Shown piece by piece: positions 53,288 through 64,000 of a stretch of DNA of 64,000 nt (position 1 is its first letter; each line of letters starts with the position of its first letter). The notes under the pieces are model-generated. The model saw nothing but the letters and a program-made list of their open reading frames with translations. It had not been told where the DNA came from and searched no databases. Made by a program: the position numbers and the translations under genes. The DNA lies in NCBI GenBank assembly GCA_916613615.1, contig OU744726.1:55382987-55446986 (forward strand), given 5' to 3'. The DNA is from Steromphala cineraria. Lineage: Eukaryota; Mollusca; Gastropoda; Trochida; Trochidae.

Positions 53288-54030
53288 AGCTAATCATGTA
53301 ATAGATAACATAACTCTGCATAATTATTCAATGATTTTATTCTATCAATTGTAGTTTTATATAAATTAAAGAGGCAGTAGCAAGTTTTAAACAAATACTT
53401 CCTCAACTTTTCCTCAAATCATATATGTTAAGTTAATGAAAAAGGTAATTTCTTAAGAGGGTCAAACATGTTGTTATTCAAATCACAAAGTATCACCGAT
53501 TGAAGAAATATTAACAAGTATGCAGCAAAACTTGTGTGAACACCTTTTATTCATGTGAGGTTGAACAACTTGTATAAATTGGTAGATTACCCAATATGTT
53601 GTGTTCATTTTATAACTGCTGCTTTTGACTTGCGTTTAACATTTTTGCTACTGCTAGATAAAATTATTTTTAGCCTGAGATAGAATTATTTACTTTACTA
53701 AAAGGTGCTACTGCCACTTTTCTTCAATAAGTCATGAATAAGTAAATAAGTTTGATATACAAAAGGAGGAAGAAGACTGAAATATTCCCTTTCAGTTTAC
53801 ATTATGAACTGGATAGAAGTAATGCCATGTCATGCATTCAATGCCATCTGGAAAAGATGTCTGAAATTTCTACAGATAATTGAATAAAATCTTGAATGCA
53901 GAAAAATATTTCTGTTGTTCTTTCATTTATTTCATAAAAGTGAAAATCAGCAAAAATATCATCAGACTTGAATTAATTTATCACAGAAATGGTCATAGGG
54001 TTTAATATGAGGGGCCATATGATCACAAAT
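53288..54030. other. Downstream of the helicase; no gene
   Basis: AT-rich probable 3' untranslated and intergenic sequence. Confidence 0.4.
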
Positions 54031-54530
54031 TGTATGGAGATCCTTTAGAATGTAAGTATTCTTTATCATTTCCATTGAATAATGATTATAATTATGAAAC
54101 AATAGTACTACATTCAACTTTACTGTCACTTCCATAAGTGACAATCTAATGGTGAGGGGCCATAGGATCACAAACTGTACGAATATCCTATGCACTATGA
54201 AGGATGAAAGTATTCTTTATCATATCCATTGAAAACAATTATGAAACACTAATAATAAAGCTAACTGTACTATAACTTCAGTAAGTGACAATCTTTATAT
54301 CAAACATTCACCATCATAAGCCTCTAGGAGGAAAGATTCTTCATCATACACTATGAACATCATTTAGGATGGAAGTATTCTTTATCATATCCATTGAAAC
54401 TAATTATGAAACACTAATAATATATACAACTGTACTATCACTTCAATAAGTGACCATCTTTATCAAACATTCACCAATTTAAGCCTCTAGGTGGAAAGAT
54501 TCTTCATCATACACTATGACCTTGGATAGT
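54030..54530. repeat. Degenerate tandem repeat, about 154-165 bp period
   Basis: GTATTCTTTATCAT-TCCATTG recurs at about 54,056, 54,210 and 54,375, each followed by AATTATGAAAC and CTTC-ATAAGTGAC blocks. The last two units also share AAGCCTCTAGG-GGAAAGATT. Three units, diverged. Confidence 0.65.
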
Positions 54531-54901
54531 GCTATACAGAAATCACATTACCTTTCAGTAAACATCATTAATCATTGACCAAGGACAATGGCAAATCTGA
54601 AACAGTCATCTTAATGAAATATAAACAAATATCAAGCTGAAACCATTAATAAGGAAAAATCATACAATCCAGATTTGGTGTTTAGGTCAATACCTGAGGA
54701 AAACATATCGACCAATGCAAATATACATTTGAATACACTTTGCATATAATTTAGTGATAATATTTCTTTACAAATATCAACAATATTTAAGAAAGAACAT
54801 TGTATTATGCTACTGGATAAAAAATACATATATTGACAATATATTTGTTTGGTTATTTTTAACCAATCACAATAAACATAAAATATAGCCATTGGCTCTG
54901 T
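54531..54901. other. No recognisable feature
   Basis: AT-rich spacer. A minus frame (54,632-54,892) is Phe/Ile-rich and has no recognised similarity. Confidence 0.4.
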
Positions 54902-56172
54902 AGCTCATCAGGCTTCATCATCAATTATGCTGTAGAGTGTGGCCAAAGTGATTCCCCCTTTGTAGAGGCCACAGGGGCACCAATCATAAAATTAAGTATA
55001 TAGGCTACAAGTTTCAGTTTTCTAGGCCTTATACCTCAGGAGAAGAAGATGAAAATAGATTTCAGTGTTGTTCCTAGAGGTCACAGGGCAACCAAAGCTA
55101 CAATTCATAATCCTCACTAGTCAAGGAGTCTGCAAACAACGTTTCAGCTTTCAAGGCCTCATGGTTATGGAGAAGAAGATGAAAATAGGTTTTTAGGGTG
55201 TGGCCCCTGTGGCCCTTACTAGGGGTCACAGGGCCACCAAAGCTACAATTTATAATCCTCACTCTTCAAAGAGGCTATACAAAAATTTTCAGCTTTCTAG
55301 GCCTCATGGTTCTGGAGAAGAAGATGAAAATAGGCTTTTAAGGCGTGGCCCCTGTGGCCCTTATTAGGGGTCACAGGGCCACTAAAGTTACAATTTATAA
55401 TCCTCACTAGCCAAGGAGTATGTACACAAAGTTTCAGCTTTCCAGGCCTTATGGTTCTTGAGAAGAAGATGAAAATAGGTTTTTAGGGCGTGGCCCCTGT
55501 GGCCCTTATTTGGGGTCACAGGGCTACCAAAGCTACAATTTATAATCCTCACTAGCCAAGGAGTCTGTACACAAAGTTTCAGCTTTCTAGGCCTTATGGT
55601 TCTTGAGAAGAAGATGAAAATAAGTTTTTAGGGCGTGGCCCCTGTGGCCCTTATTAGGGGTCACAGGGCCACTAAAGTTACAATTTATCATCCTCACTAG
55701 CCAAGGAGTCTGTACACAAAGTTTCAGATTTCTAGGCCTTATGGTTCTTGAGAAGAAGATGAAAATAGGTTTTTAGGGCGTGGCCCCTGTGGCCCTTATT
55801 TGGGGTCACAGGGCTACCGAAGCTACAATTTATAATCCTCACTAGCCAAGGAGTCTGTACACAAAGTTTCAGCTTTCTAGGCCTTATGGTTCTGGAGAAG
55901 AAGATGAAAATAGGTTTTTAGGGTGTGGCCCCTGTGGCCCTTATTAGGGGTCACAGGGCCACCAAAGCTACAATTTATAATCCTCACTAGCCAAGGAGTC
56001 TGTACACAAAGTTTCAGCTTTCTAGGCCTTTTGGTTCTGGAGAAGAAGTCGAAATTCCACAAAGTTTACGGACGGATGGACGGACGGACGGATGGACGGA
56101 CGGACGGACGGACGGACGCCGGACACCATGCCATGCCATAAGCCCATCGGGCCTTACAGGCCAGATGAGCTA
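54902..56172. mobile_element. AGCTCATC-ended element with a 145-bp tandem array and (GGAC)n
   Basis: Starts AGCTCATCAGG and ends CCAGATGAGCT. Between lie eight tandem units with an exact 145-bp spacing of GGGGTCACAGGGC (anchors about 55,077, 55,222, 55,367, 55,512, 55,657, 55,802, 55,947; one diverged unit before). Each unit contains GTTTCAGCTTTCTAGGCC, GAGAAGAAGATGAAAATAGG and GGCCCCTGTGGCC. A (GGAC)n tract (56,070-56,117) lies next to the right end. The architecture mirrors 48,591-52,115 in reverse orientation. Confidence 0.75.
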
Positions 56173-57150
56173 ATAAAAAAGTAGAGAATATGAATTATAC
56201 ATTTATGGACATTATCTTTTATCTGAGGATAATAACATTTTCATCAATCCCTACAACTTTTTCAAGATAAAATCAACACTTCATATTTTGGGGTGCAGTA
56301 GCTCTAGAGGAGAAGTCAAAAATAGATCCATGGACTCTGTAGATCATCAGGTTTTATTGTGTTCGGGTTAAACATCCAACAATTGTGGTAATCTCTGTTG
56401 GGAGTCTACATGCCTGTTTGTATAGGCTATCGCAAGAGGAATGCAACCTCCTCTACCCCAGCCAGGTCGTGGGTCGCCATGACCACACTTACCAGGAGGA
56501 ATGGGGTTTTAGAGGTCAGTCTTGCTAGTGTAGGGTCCCTCTGGGAGTTTACTTGTGGATAGTGTTTCTAATTATACGTATGGACAAGGGAAACACTGAT
56601 AAAAAAATATAAGTTTTAAAATAAGGGATCTAAAAATTAAGCATAAGCAGATCCAAATGTCATACTGATTACTTGTGACTTTCTGACAGCTATTTTAACA
56701 TGTAAAGTTTTGTGCAATAGAGAGACCAAACTTACAAAGGGCACATTTACATATGGTTAAAACATATGGCAAATTTCATCACAATCCAGTAATTAGTTTC
56801 AGAGTTATGAGATGAACCGAAAGTGTACAAGATACACTCGGACAAGCTGACCACAATATAATCCCCACTACCTTGTAGAGTGGCCATAAAAATGAAAAAG
56901 ATTATAGACAGCAGATAATTGGCCATGAAAACCTCAGTCCTTTTTCTGCCTGATGGGCAAAATGTCATGAACAATTTGTTTGCAAAGCAGCTAAATAGGA
57001 ACATATCCAAACAGAGGATCTTCATCATCATTTTGAGACTCCCCCTCAACCTCCTCATGGACATGAACAGTCTGTCCCCATGCCAATCTCAGAAGTATTT
57101 GAGTCAACCTGTCTGACAACTTGTTTGTGAAAGGGTGACCTTTTAAAATT
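56173..57150. other. No gene; second AGCTCATC-like border
   Basis: GACTCTGTAGATCATCAGG at 56,334-56,352 resembles the left border at 54,896-54,912, so remnants of a similar element may start here. GC-richer text at 56,390-56,560 (CCTCCTCTACCCCAGCC…) is of unknown nature. Confidence 0.4.
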
Positions 57151-57152
57151 CT

Positions 57153-58179
57153 TCAAGCCATCACATGCACTTCCTTCCTGGAGTAAACTTGAAAGGCCTC
57201 ACTCGTCTCAATGTCCTTCCAATGATATCTGCATCTGCATCTGACACTCTTTTGCAGTGCCGGTTGGACTTGTGGTTGATACATGATGATGGTACATACA
57301 ATATTATTTGACACAGCGAAGACACCATGGGCAGCTGCATTAGCTCTTGATATAGCTTTCACAGTTTTATTGGCTCCAAGTTGTTTGATGAGAGTTTTCT
57401 GATGTCTAACTGAGTGTTCTTGTACAAGATCAGCTTCAACGTTGTTGCCTTCACCACCACTTGTGTTCACAAAAGCACAGTCTAGAACTCTTGAACGCTG
57501 AAGTGGAGAAAGACAAATTGATTGCCTGACATTAGGGGTGTAACAATACATCAAACTATCGATATATCGCGATAGTTAGCTTGGCAATAGTACACTGCCT
57601 TAAACTCTGGATGAACAAGAATACATTTAGAGGCATGATCAAACTCTCCCCTTGACACACTGAGGGCTATATTGTACTGTAATTGAACAGTTTCATGCAT
57701 TGAACATGCAGGAGGGTCAGTGACATTCTGATGCAGAATTATCTCCTGAATTAGTAATTACTGACATAACAATGGTCGGGCAAATCAAGTCGCCGCCTGA
57801 CCCTTTTGACGTTTGATGCTGCCACACTGTGGCTGGCAGAAGGTGCATCCGAAACAAGAGATGGACTAAGAGGACTGACAACAATTTTTTTTTATCTATA
57901 TCCATCAGCCGCCGAAAACTGCTCATAACCGCTAATTAAACTGATTTTTAGATCCCAAGCATTTGTTATTTTCACAAAGCAGCTCCTACAAATTTTCCCC
58001 GACTCATTCAAATCCTCTGGTAAGCAACCATCGAAAAACCACGCCAATTTTTCACTAATATATATATCTTCATTAATGCATTTTCGACCGTTTAACTTAA
58101 AGTATGTACTAGTTTTAGCATTATTTAAACAACAAAAACAAGTGATATCATGATAAACTCGCGGCGTTAATTCGGTCAT
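57153..58179 (-). pseudogene. Zinc-finger / DUF6589-like transposon protein, reduced
   Basis: N-terminal part from ATG 58,179: CFCCLNNAKTSTYFKLNG … GCLPEDLNESGKICRSCF, a CxxC…CxxC zinc-binding module about 70 residues long. A basic Ser-rich stretch (KRVRRRLDLP, about 57,770-57,830) follows in another frame after a TAG at about 57,892. The C-terminal exon (57,153-57,497, after a TTTCTCCACTTCAG acceptor) has AFVNTSGGEGNNVEADLVQE and LIKQLGANKTVKAISR. From memory that block is typical of multicopy DUF6589-type proteins of cnidarians and molluscs. The large central region those proteins usually have is missing. Function is inferred to be transposon-related, not demonstrated. Confidence 0.5.
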
Positions 58180-58334
58180 CTTCTTCCCATGACTGCCATA
58201 TTGTTTACATCCTAGGGTGAAGGTCAGAACGCTGTCGCGAGCTCAGAGCATGCGGTCAAAGGTCAACGGCAAAATCATAATGGCAGGGATGTGTAAGCCT
58301 GGCTTGTCCTGCGCACAGCCCTGTTTGGAGGATG

Positions 58335-58468
58335 GTAATCTTCAGGGAGTACAAAACAGTTGTGACGTTAGATTGTCACAATAGTGATGACGTAACACAG
58401 GTATGACGTCATAACATTATGCAAGCGAGAATCAAGCACATTTATACATGAATATATAATTATTCATT
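58335..58468 (+). repeat. Penelope left inverted repeat with ATF/CREB-like motifs
   Basis: Contains TGACGTTA, TGATGACGTAAC and a perfect palindrome TGACGTCA (about 58,404) within 50 bases, just upstream of the coding region. These match the CRE/ATF site class and may be promoter elements; this is inferred from motif identity alone. The right repeat keeps the same three motifs. Confidence 0.65.
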
Positions 58469-58552
58469 CAAATTTGGTTTAAGCATTCTAATGAAGTAAT
58501 CTTCTTTCAATTTTCTGGCCAGTCTGTCATTTGTTTCCATTTTATATTCCTT

Positions 58553-61280
58553 TTGTGTTTAAGAGAAGAGGAAAAGTCCCACCAACGCTGGTCAAAATCA
58601 CAAAATTGGCTACAACAATACGCAACGGACTTTAATAAAAACATGATTGATGACAATCCATGGTTGAAGAAAAGAACCACCAAGTCCAATAGAAATGCGG
58701 TGCCAAGACAGAACAACCAAAATCAACCCCGGGATGCTGTGAACAGAAGAACTACATACATCGGCAGCAGAACAAAGAACGGGAGGATTGTTCAAGAAGA
58801 GAATGAAAAACAACGAAGAGTTGACAAGAGTGAGGACGCAGAACAACATTCGGCACTCTGGTGACAGACAGAATACAGACAGAAATCGAAACAGTGAGAC
58901 ACGACAAAACAGGGGCCAAATGCATGACAAAACTAATAACCCAAAACGTGTCGAAAACGGATCATCACAAAACAACCATTTTTTAGAACCGGGAAGGAGT
59001 TCGACTCGGAGGGGGATAAGAAATTATCCAACCATGAAGAGGATGTGAACATAGTGAACCTCTCAAGTCGGGATCTAACGCCCACAGAAATTCAAGTTCT
59101 TAGCAGAGGTTTAAAATTTACGCCCTCGCCAAATAGAACAAACACTGAAGAATTAAGGAAAGACATAAGTGAATTCTGTCGCCATTTACGTAATGCAGAA
59201 TATTTCTTTGATCAGGAAAGTGTTCAGGATACTTCTATTGTTAAAAACAAGAGTAACTGGATCCCTTGTAAAGGTAGGAATGTGAATCTTGATAAATGTA
59301 TTAATACTATTTCTCATATTCCTAGTAACAATCCAGTAAATGCACATAAAGCAAACATTTCTGTAGCAGAACGCAATGCCATTACAAATCTAGCTTCCGA
59401 TAAAAATATCATTATCAAGGAAGCAGACAAAGGCGGCGCAATTGTTTTAATGGATGTACAAAAGTATGTGGATATATCTTTAGAAATGTTAAATGATAAA
59501 GAAGGCTATGAGGAAACAGAACAAACTTCCATCCTTCCAAAATTGACTAGGTTCCTTAAATGTTATACTGATGAAATTACTGATAAGGGACTATCTTACC
59601 AACTTCCCCTGTAAAGAAAGTAATTTTTATGGCTTACCCAAAATTCATAAATGCAAAAGTATTGCACAACAATGTACAATTAGTTCAGGAAATTACATTG
59701 TATGTGAACACCCAAAGGATCTAACCTTAAGACCGATAATCGCCGGTCCAAGCTGTGGAACACATCGTTTGAGCAATTTCATTGATATTCTTTTAAAACC
59801 ATATCTTAAAAAAGTAAAGAGTTACACTAGAGATACAATGGACTTCCTTAGCTTCCTACCAGAAAATATTCCAGATAATACCAAGATAGTAACATTTGAT
59901 GTCAAGAGCTTATACTCTAATATTCCACACAAGTAAGGACTTGAGGCTATAGAATACTGGCTTGATACATACCCAGAACTTTTACCTGATAGATTAAGTA
60001 AATCTTTTATACTTCAAAGTGTCCAATTTATTTTGAGCAACAATGTTTTTTTCTTCAATGATAAATACTACAAGCAAATTAAAGGCACCGCCATGGGAAC
60101 GAAAATGGCACCCACATATGCTACTTTAGTACTAGGATATATTGAAAACAAGTTAATTGACAAATTAGAAACAAATCTGGGAAGTGAAATATGTAATTAC
60201 TTTATTGAAAACTGGCGTAGATATTTAGACGACTGTTTCATGTTATGACCATTTACGAATGAAAGTCTTGATGTATTCTACAAAACTTTAAACAATATGA
60301 ATGAAAATATTGTGTTTACAATGGAAACAAGTGACAGTGAACTTCCTTTCTTGGACACTTTTGTGAAATTAAGAGAAGGTCGTTTGGAAACGGACATATT
60401 TTACAAGCCGACAGATACGAAACAATATCTGGATTTCTCATCATGTCACCCATCTCACACTAAAAGGAGTATTCCATACAAGCTCTCCAGACGTATCTGC
60501 ATGATCTGCTCAAATGTAGATACACGGAACTGCAGACTACAAGAACTTAAAATATTGCTAAAGAGAAGAGGATACCCCACAGTCCTAATTGAAGATGGAA
60601 TAAATAAAGCTAAATCTATAGATAGAAATGAACTTATCCAAGTGAAAAATCGAAAACAAGCTGATACTATGGACATTGCGTTTGTATCTACCCACAACCC
60701 TCTAAATCCGGATTTATTCAAAGGTATAAGAAATAATATACCCCTATTAACATGTGATGAGAAAATGCGTAATGTTGTTGATAATATGAACTTTATCAAA
60801 AGTAAACGTCAAAGCAAAAGTTTGAAAAAACTATTAACAAGGGCTAAATTTACAATAAACAGTGAATCCCCAGAATTCAAAGTTTATAAATGTAAAAGAG
60901 GGAATTGTGGGATATGCCATCATCTTTTGGAGAACTCAAGCATAAAATTTCACAACAAAAAGGAACGATTTTATGTGCGCTTCAATATTAACTGTGCGGC
61001 AAGAAATGTAATATATGTTATAATATGTCAAGGGTGTTCAGGGGAATACATTGGACAGACTGAGTGTCTCAGAGTCAGAGTCCGAGTACACAAGCAGCAG
61101 ATTAAATGCCCTGAAACACGATGTATTCCCCTTAGTGCGCACATTGACAATTGTGCTAAAGGCAAAGAAATAAAATTCCAAATGTTTCCATTCTATAAAA
61201 TGGAAACAAATGACAGACATGCCAGAAAATTGAAAGAAGATTACTTCATTAGAATGCTTAAACCAAATTTGATTGCATAA
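58553..61280 (+). pseudogene. Penelope-like reverse transcriptase/GIY-YIG protein, broken
   Basis: N-terminal basic Asn/Arg-rich region (58,553-59,030), then LTPTEIQVLSRGLKFTPSPN, NIIIKEADKGGAIVLMD, NFYGLPKIHK, VTFDVKSLYSNIPH (catalytic Asp), GTAMGTKMAPTYA, RRYLDDCFML (YLDD) and ELPFLDTFVKL. A CKRGNCGIC zinc-type linker follows, then the endonuclease VIYVIICQGCSGEYIGQTE. The linker Cys motif suggests the Neptune side of the group. Frameshifts near 58,850, 59,030 and 59,605 and stops at about 59,934 and 60,246 inactivate it; the last 984 bases (60,297-61,280) are open. Confidence 0.88.
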
Positions 61281-61295
61281 TTATATATTCATGTA

Positions 61296-62552
61296 TATTA
61301 CCCATACGGGCGAGGATACACGAGTGGATATTTTTTTGATATCCGCACATGTGCTTTTTAGTGATTCTCAACGTTGATTGGTCGGTTCCTAAGAAAATGA
61401 AAGACGATTGGTCGACGGAACTATTTTCAAGTTTCATTGATAAATTGAACGTGTCGAACGTATGTCGATTAGGTTAAAAATAAAATCGTAGAACGATGAA
61501 TATTACTGTACATCAAATAACTTACAGGTTGATATTTAAACGCAGTATTATTTGAAACTATTCATCTACGTGTTAAATTTCATTGTGATCTCAAGATTGT
61601 GCTTTTTCCAAAGGTAAAATAAGCGCTGTCTGTTTGTAAAAAAACATGGATGCCATCGAAAATTCATGAAATCTATCCAAGCACAATAATTTCACTGATC
61701 CATTAGTAATTATTAACACATAAAAACCATAGGGACTCAAATTCAATACATACATTCATGAAAGCAATAACTTTTACAAATTAACATACACATAGTTGAT
61801 CAGCCCTGGGAACAATCCTACCGTGATCACAGGCCGATTAGAGTTATCGTTCTTGACGCTTGGTACGTGAATGAAAGTAACGTCGAAAGAAACAAAATTA
61901 ATGTTGTTCAAACTTCAGATTATTTGATTATCCTGACATACAGACTTGTTTTGATGCATTCTTTGTAAGTTTCTCTTAAAGATATTGCCACTTTTATCAA
62001 TTATAGTTGAAAAAAATTGACAGGTTTTTGACATTTTCGTTACAACATTGTGCCGTCAACAACACATCACAGTGGTAGTACGGCGTGACGATCGGCTGAT
62101 TCAAATACTTATTATCTTTATCAAATAATGTTGTTTGTTAAGAGTTTTATGTATGTTAATTTGTTCAAGGTTGAAAAGTGTATTATATCATTCAGGGACA
62201 ATATTTTCGTCATTTTCGTATTGTATTGAAACTGAACTAGATTCCGATGCGTTGTTGACTAATTCACTCTGGAGATGTTCGGTTTGCGCGCGTATGAATA
62301 CTGATCAGCTGATTGGTATAACTTACTACAGTATTTCTACGATTTCTCAATCGCATTTTTTCAGTCTTTGTTAATTATATTTCATTACAAATGGGTAATA
62401 TATAGAATAACCGACTCGGTACGAGTGATTACGGGATATCTGCCCTCGTCAAAATAATGTTCAGTCGCTCGCCAAGGCTCGCGACTGTGAACATTATTTA
62501 GACTCTGGCAGATATCCCGTAATCACTCGTACCTCGTTGGTTATTCTCTAAA
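61296..62552. mobile_element. Hairpin-bearing insert within the Penelope right inverted repeat
   Basis: This segment separates two parts of an otherwise continuous inverted repeat, so it was probably inserted later. The left edge reads CCCATACGGGCGAGGATAC, followed by a small stem GGATATTTTTTTGATATCC. The right edge is the large hairpin H3. No coding sequence. Boundaries are uncertain by a few bases, and only a TA/TAA-sized target duplication is possible. Confidence 0.5.
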
Positions 62553-62555
62553 TAA
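62399..62555. repeat. Large hairpin H3
   Basis: Outer arms ATATAGAATAACCGACTCGG and, inverted, GGTTATTCTCTAAAT. Long middle arms TACGAGTGATTACGGGATAT against its exact complement. Inner arms ATAATGTTCAGTCGC against GCGACTGTGAACATTAT. Centre CTCGCCAAGGCTCG. It shares the border scheme (A-TAGA-ATA … TAT-CTCTA) with H1 and H2 but has different arms. Confidence 0.9.
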
Positions 62556-62662
62556 ATGTGTTTGATTCTCGCTTGCTTAATGTTATGACGTCATACCTGT
62601 GTTACGTCATCACTATTGTGACAATCTAACGTCACAACTGTTTTGTACTCCCTGAAGATTAC

Positions 62663-63270
62663 AATGAAACTAGTAGGAGTCTATTGGTGTTGTGTGTTTT
62701 TTAACTTTTGAATATATTTGACTGTATACCAGACCAACTCAAATGTTTCTGATATATATATATATATACAAAAAGTTCACAATCTTGAGATCGTTGTTCA
62801 GCTCTCAGGTATTATATATTAAAAAGATAAGTCAGAAGTTGAATGAATCCATTTTACTGGCTAGTACTTTCAGCTCAATTTAGGAGCATCTTCAGGCCAT
62901 ATACAAATAATTACAAAATGGTTTTGTTACACTAATTTCCGGGATTCTGATTGGACGAGAGCGCTCAAAAACCTGCTGCCATTTCTCGATAAATGCAGAA
63001 AAAATTGCAACCATACCATGTGCATTCATTCCTTGTGACGTCACAATCACTTGACGCAATAGTTCGGTTTTGACAGTTGCGAGTTACGTTAAGATAAGAT
63101 AAGATAAGATAAGATTCTGTTGCAAAGACAGATATAACATATCTTATCACTTCCCACCTGCGTTTGTAACAAGTAAATACATTCTTCTCCCTAACATAAT
63201 CCATACATTCACCGGAAAGACTGCATTTAAATAACGGATATGAACGTCGCCAGGCGACGTCATCGTGTAG
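62663..63270. other. No gene; simple repeats
   Basis: (AT)n at 62,753-62,768 and (AAGAT)n, read GATAAGATAAGATAAGAT, at 63,092-63,114. No recognisable coding sequence. Confidence 0.5.
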
Positions 63271-63274
63271 GGGA

Positions 63275-63690
63275 GACCGGGGTTGGTTGTAACACGGGCA
63301 GGTTGTAACAAGGCGAATAACTCTTTAACATTTCATCCCAAAACGTCACAGAGAGATCTGCACTTAGCCACCAGGGGTCTCTTTCTCCATGAAAACGCGT
63401 ACAACGTCACGAATGACGGCCCGTCTCTCACAAAGACAATACTATTTTATGACCTCGAGAGTAAATTTTACAGATGTTGAATAATATCAGCTAAACTATG
63501 TGTATCCATTATGATTGATGAGGTACGATATCAGTGGATAACAACACCTATCCCCCCAACGTTCAAATTCGCAGTACTTGTTCTCTGACCTTCACTGAAT
63601 TCATGGCGGGCGTTAATGTATGGTCACGTGGTTTGGGGCAGGTTGTAACAATCTAACTTGGATAGGTTGTAACAGTGTTACAACCTATAT
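63275..63690. repeat. GGTTGTAACA-motif repeat
   Basis: GGTTGTAACA-type motifs occur at about 63,284, 63,301, 63,641 and 63,663, and inverted (TGTTACAACC) at about 63,677. The paired direct motifs are 17-22 bases apart at each end of a 400-bp segment, suggesting terminal/subterminal repeats of a small DNA element. Confidence 0.5.
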
Positions 63691-64000
63691 ATCCCAGCAT
63701 GTGGTATATGGAATATTATATATATTTCACCGCCAATAATACTCTTATGGTGATGTTAGACTGATTATATATTCTCAAAGTAGCTCTATTTCCTATTTCG
63801 AAAAAACTCACAACACAATAAGTATATCAAAGGGGAAGTACCACGTTGTTTTTGGAAATACATGGTAATGTCAGGAAAATGAAAAATAGATAGTAACAAT
63901 TGAGAGACAATGTCTCTAAACTAAATATTGCAGTAATAAATCAATTCATCAGATGAAGAGTATTATTGTTTGGTTTTCAGTCGAGCTATATTCTAACAAT
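63691..64000. other. No recognisable feature
   Basis: AT-rich sequence to the window edge. Confidence 0.4.

Larger units (their letters stand above)
58335..62662 (+). mobile_element. Penelope-like element between inverted repeats
   Basis: An RT with YLDD and a C-terminal GIY-YIG-type endonuclease, the signature of Penelope-like elements, lies between inverted repeats 58,335-58,445 and 62,553-62,662 (GTAATCTTCAGGGAGTAC at the outer edges). The pairing continues at 58,446-58,468 with 61,277-61,295, directly after the ORF stop, showing that 61,296-62,552 interrupts the right-hand repeat. Penelope elements are known for such inverted partial-copy arrangements. Confidence 0.8.

Noticed and set aside
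54902..56172. 145-bp array, considered as CRISPR
   Set aside because: Units are repeated over their whole length with no unique spacers, and the DNA is eukaryotic.

Overview
The window is eukaryotic, AT-rich, intron-bearing DNA made almost entirely of transposable elements in several nested layers. The element mix suggests a marine invertebrate, most likely a bivalve mollusc: L2-, Rex1- and L1/Tx1-like LINEs, a BEL/Pao element, PIF/Harbinger, a Penelope-like element with a GIY-YIG domain, multicopy RecQ-like helicases, and long repeats that start AGCTCA and carry (CCGT)n tracts. That host call is inference. I see no housekeeping gene, rRNA, convincing functional tRNA or CRISPR.

Layout. 0-2.4 kb: AT-rich DNA with a TCTAGA-rich repeat at the left edge. 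2.4-24.9 kb: one stack of nested elements. LINE family A (+) starts at 2412, breaks off at about 5745 and resumes at about 24106 to its (TGTC)n tail. Between these lie a Rex1-like LINE fragment (-), a PIF/Harbinger transposon with a Myb/SANT-like gene and a HARBI1-like transposase, a BEL/Pao element (-) inserted into that Harbinger, and an L2-like LINE (+). 25-29.8 kb: AT-rich, with a decayed LINE 3' end and SINE-like pieces. 29.8-38.3 kb: a second, internally deleted copy of LINE A (-), itself hit by a 483-bp MITE with a 9-bp target duplication and by a young LINE (family B) with an intact 1176-aa ORF2. Family B lies between two 509-bp direct repeats. 41-44.6 kb: a TCTAGA repeat, a 230-bp-period duplication and decayed LINE fragments. 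44.6-46.1 kb: TGACCT-rich repeat, (GCG)n and a strongly palindromic block. 47.5-53.3 kb: a four-exon RecQ-like helicase gene whose second intron holds a 3.5-kb non-coding element. 54.9-56.2 kb: a 145-bp tandem array in an AGCTCATC-ended element. 57.1-58.2 kb: remains of a zinc-finger/transposase-like gene (-). 58.3-62.7 kb: a Penelope-like element between inverted repeats, one of them split by a hairpin-bearing insert. 63.2-63.7 kb: clustered GGTTGTAACA motifs.

Most coding units are broken. The apparently intact ones are the family B ORF2 (30476-34006), the BEL gag (16582-17943) and the helicase exons. The most unusual structures are (1) the 509-bp duplication around LINE B and (2) three large hairpins (about 45.52-45.69, 45.91-46.08 and 62.40-62.55 kb) that share outer borders and layout but have different arm sequences, with the two arms changing together.
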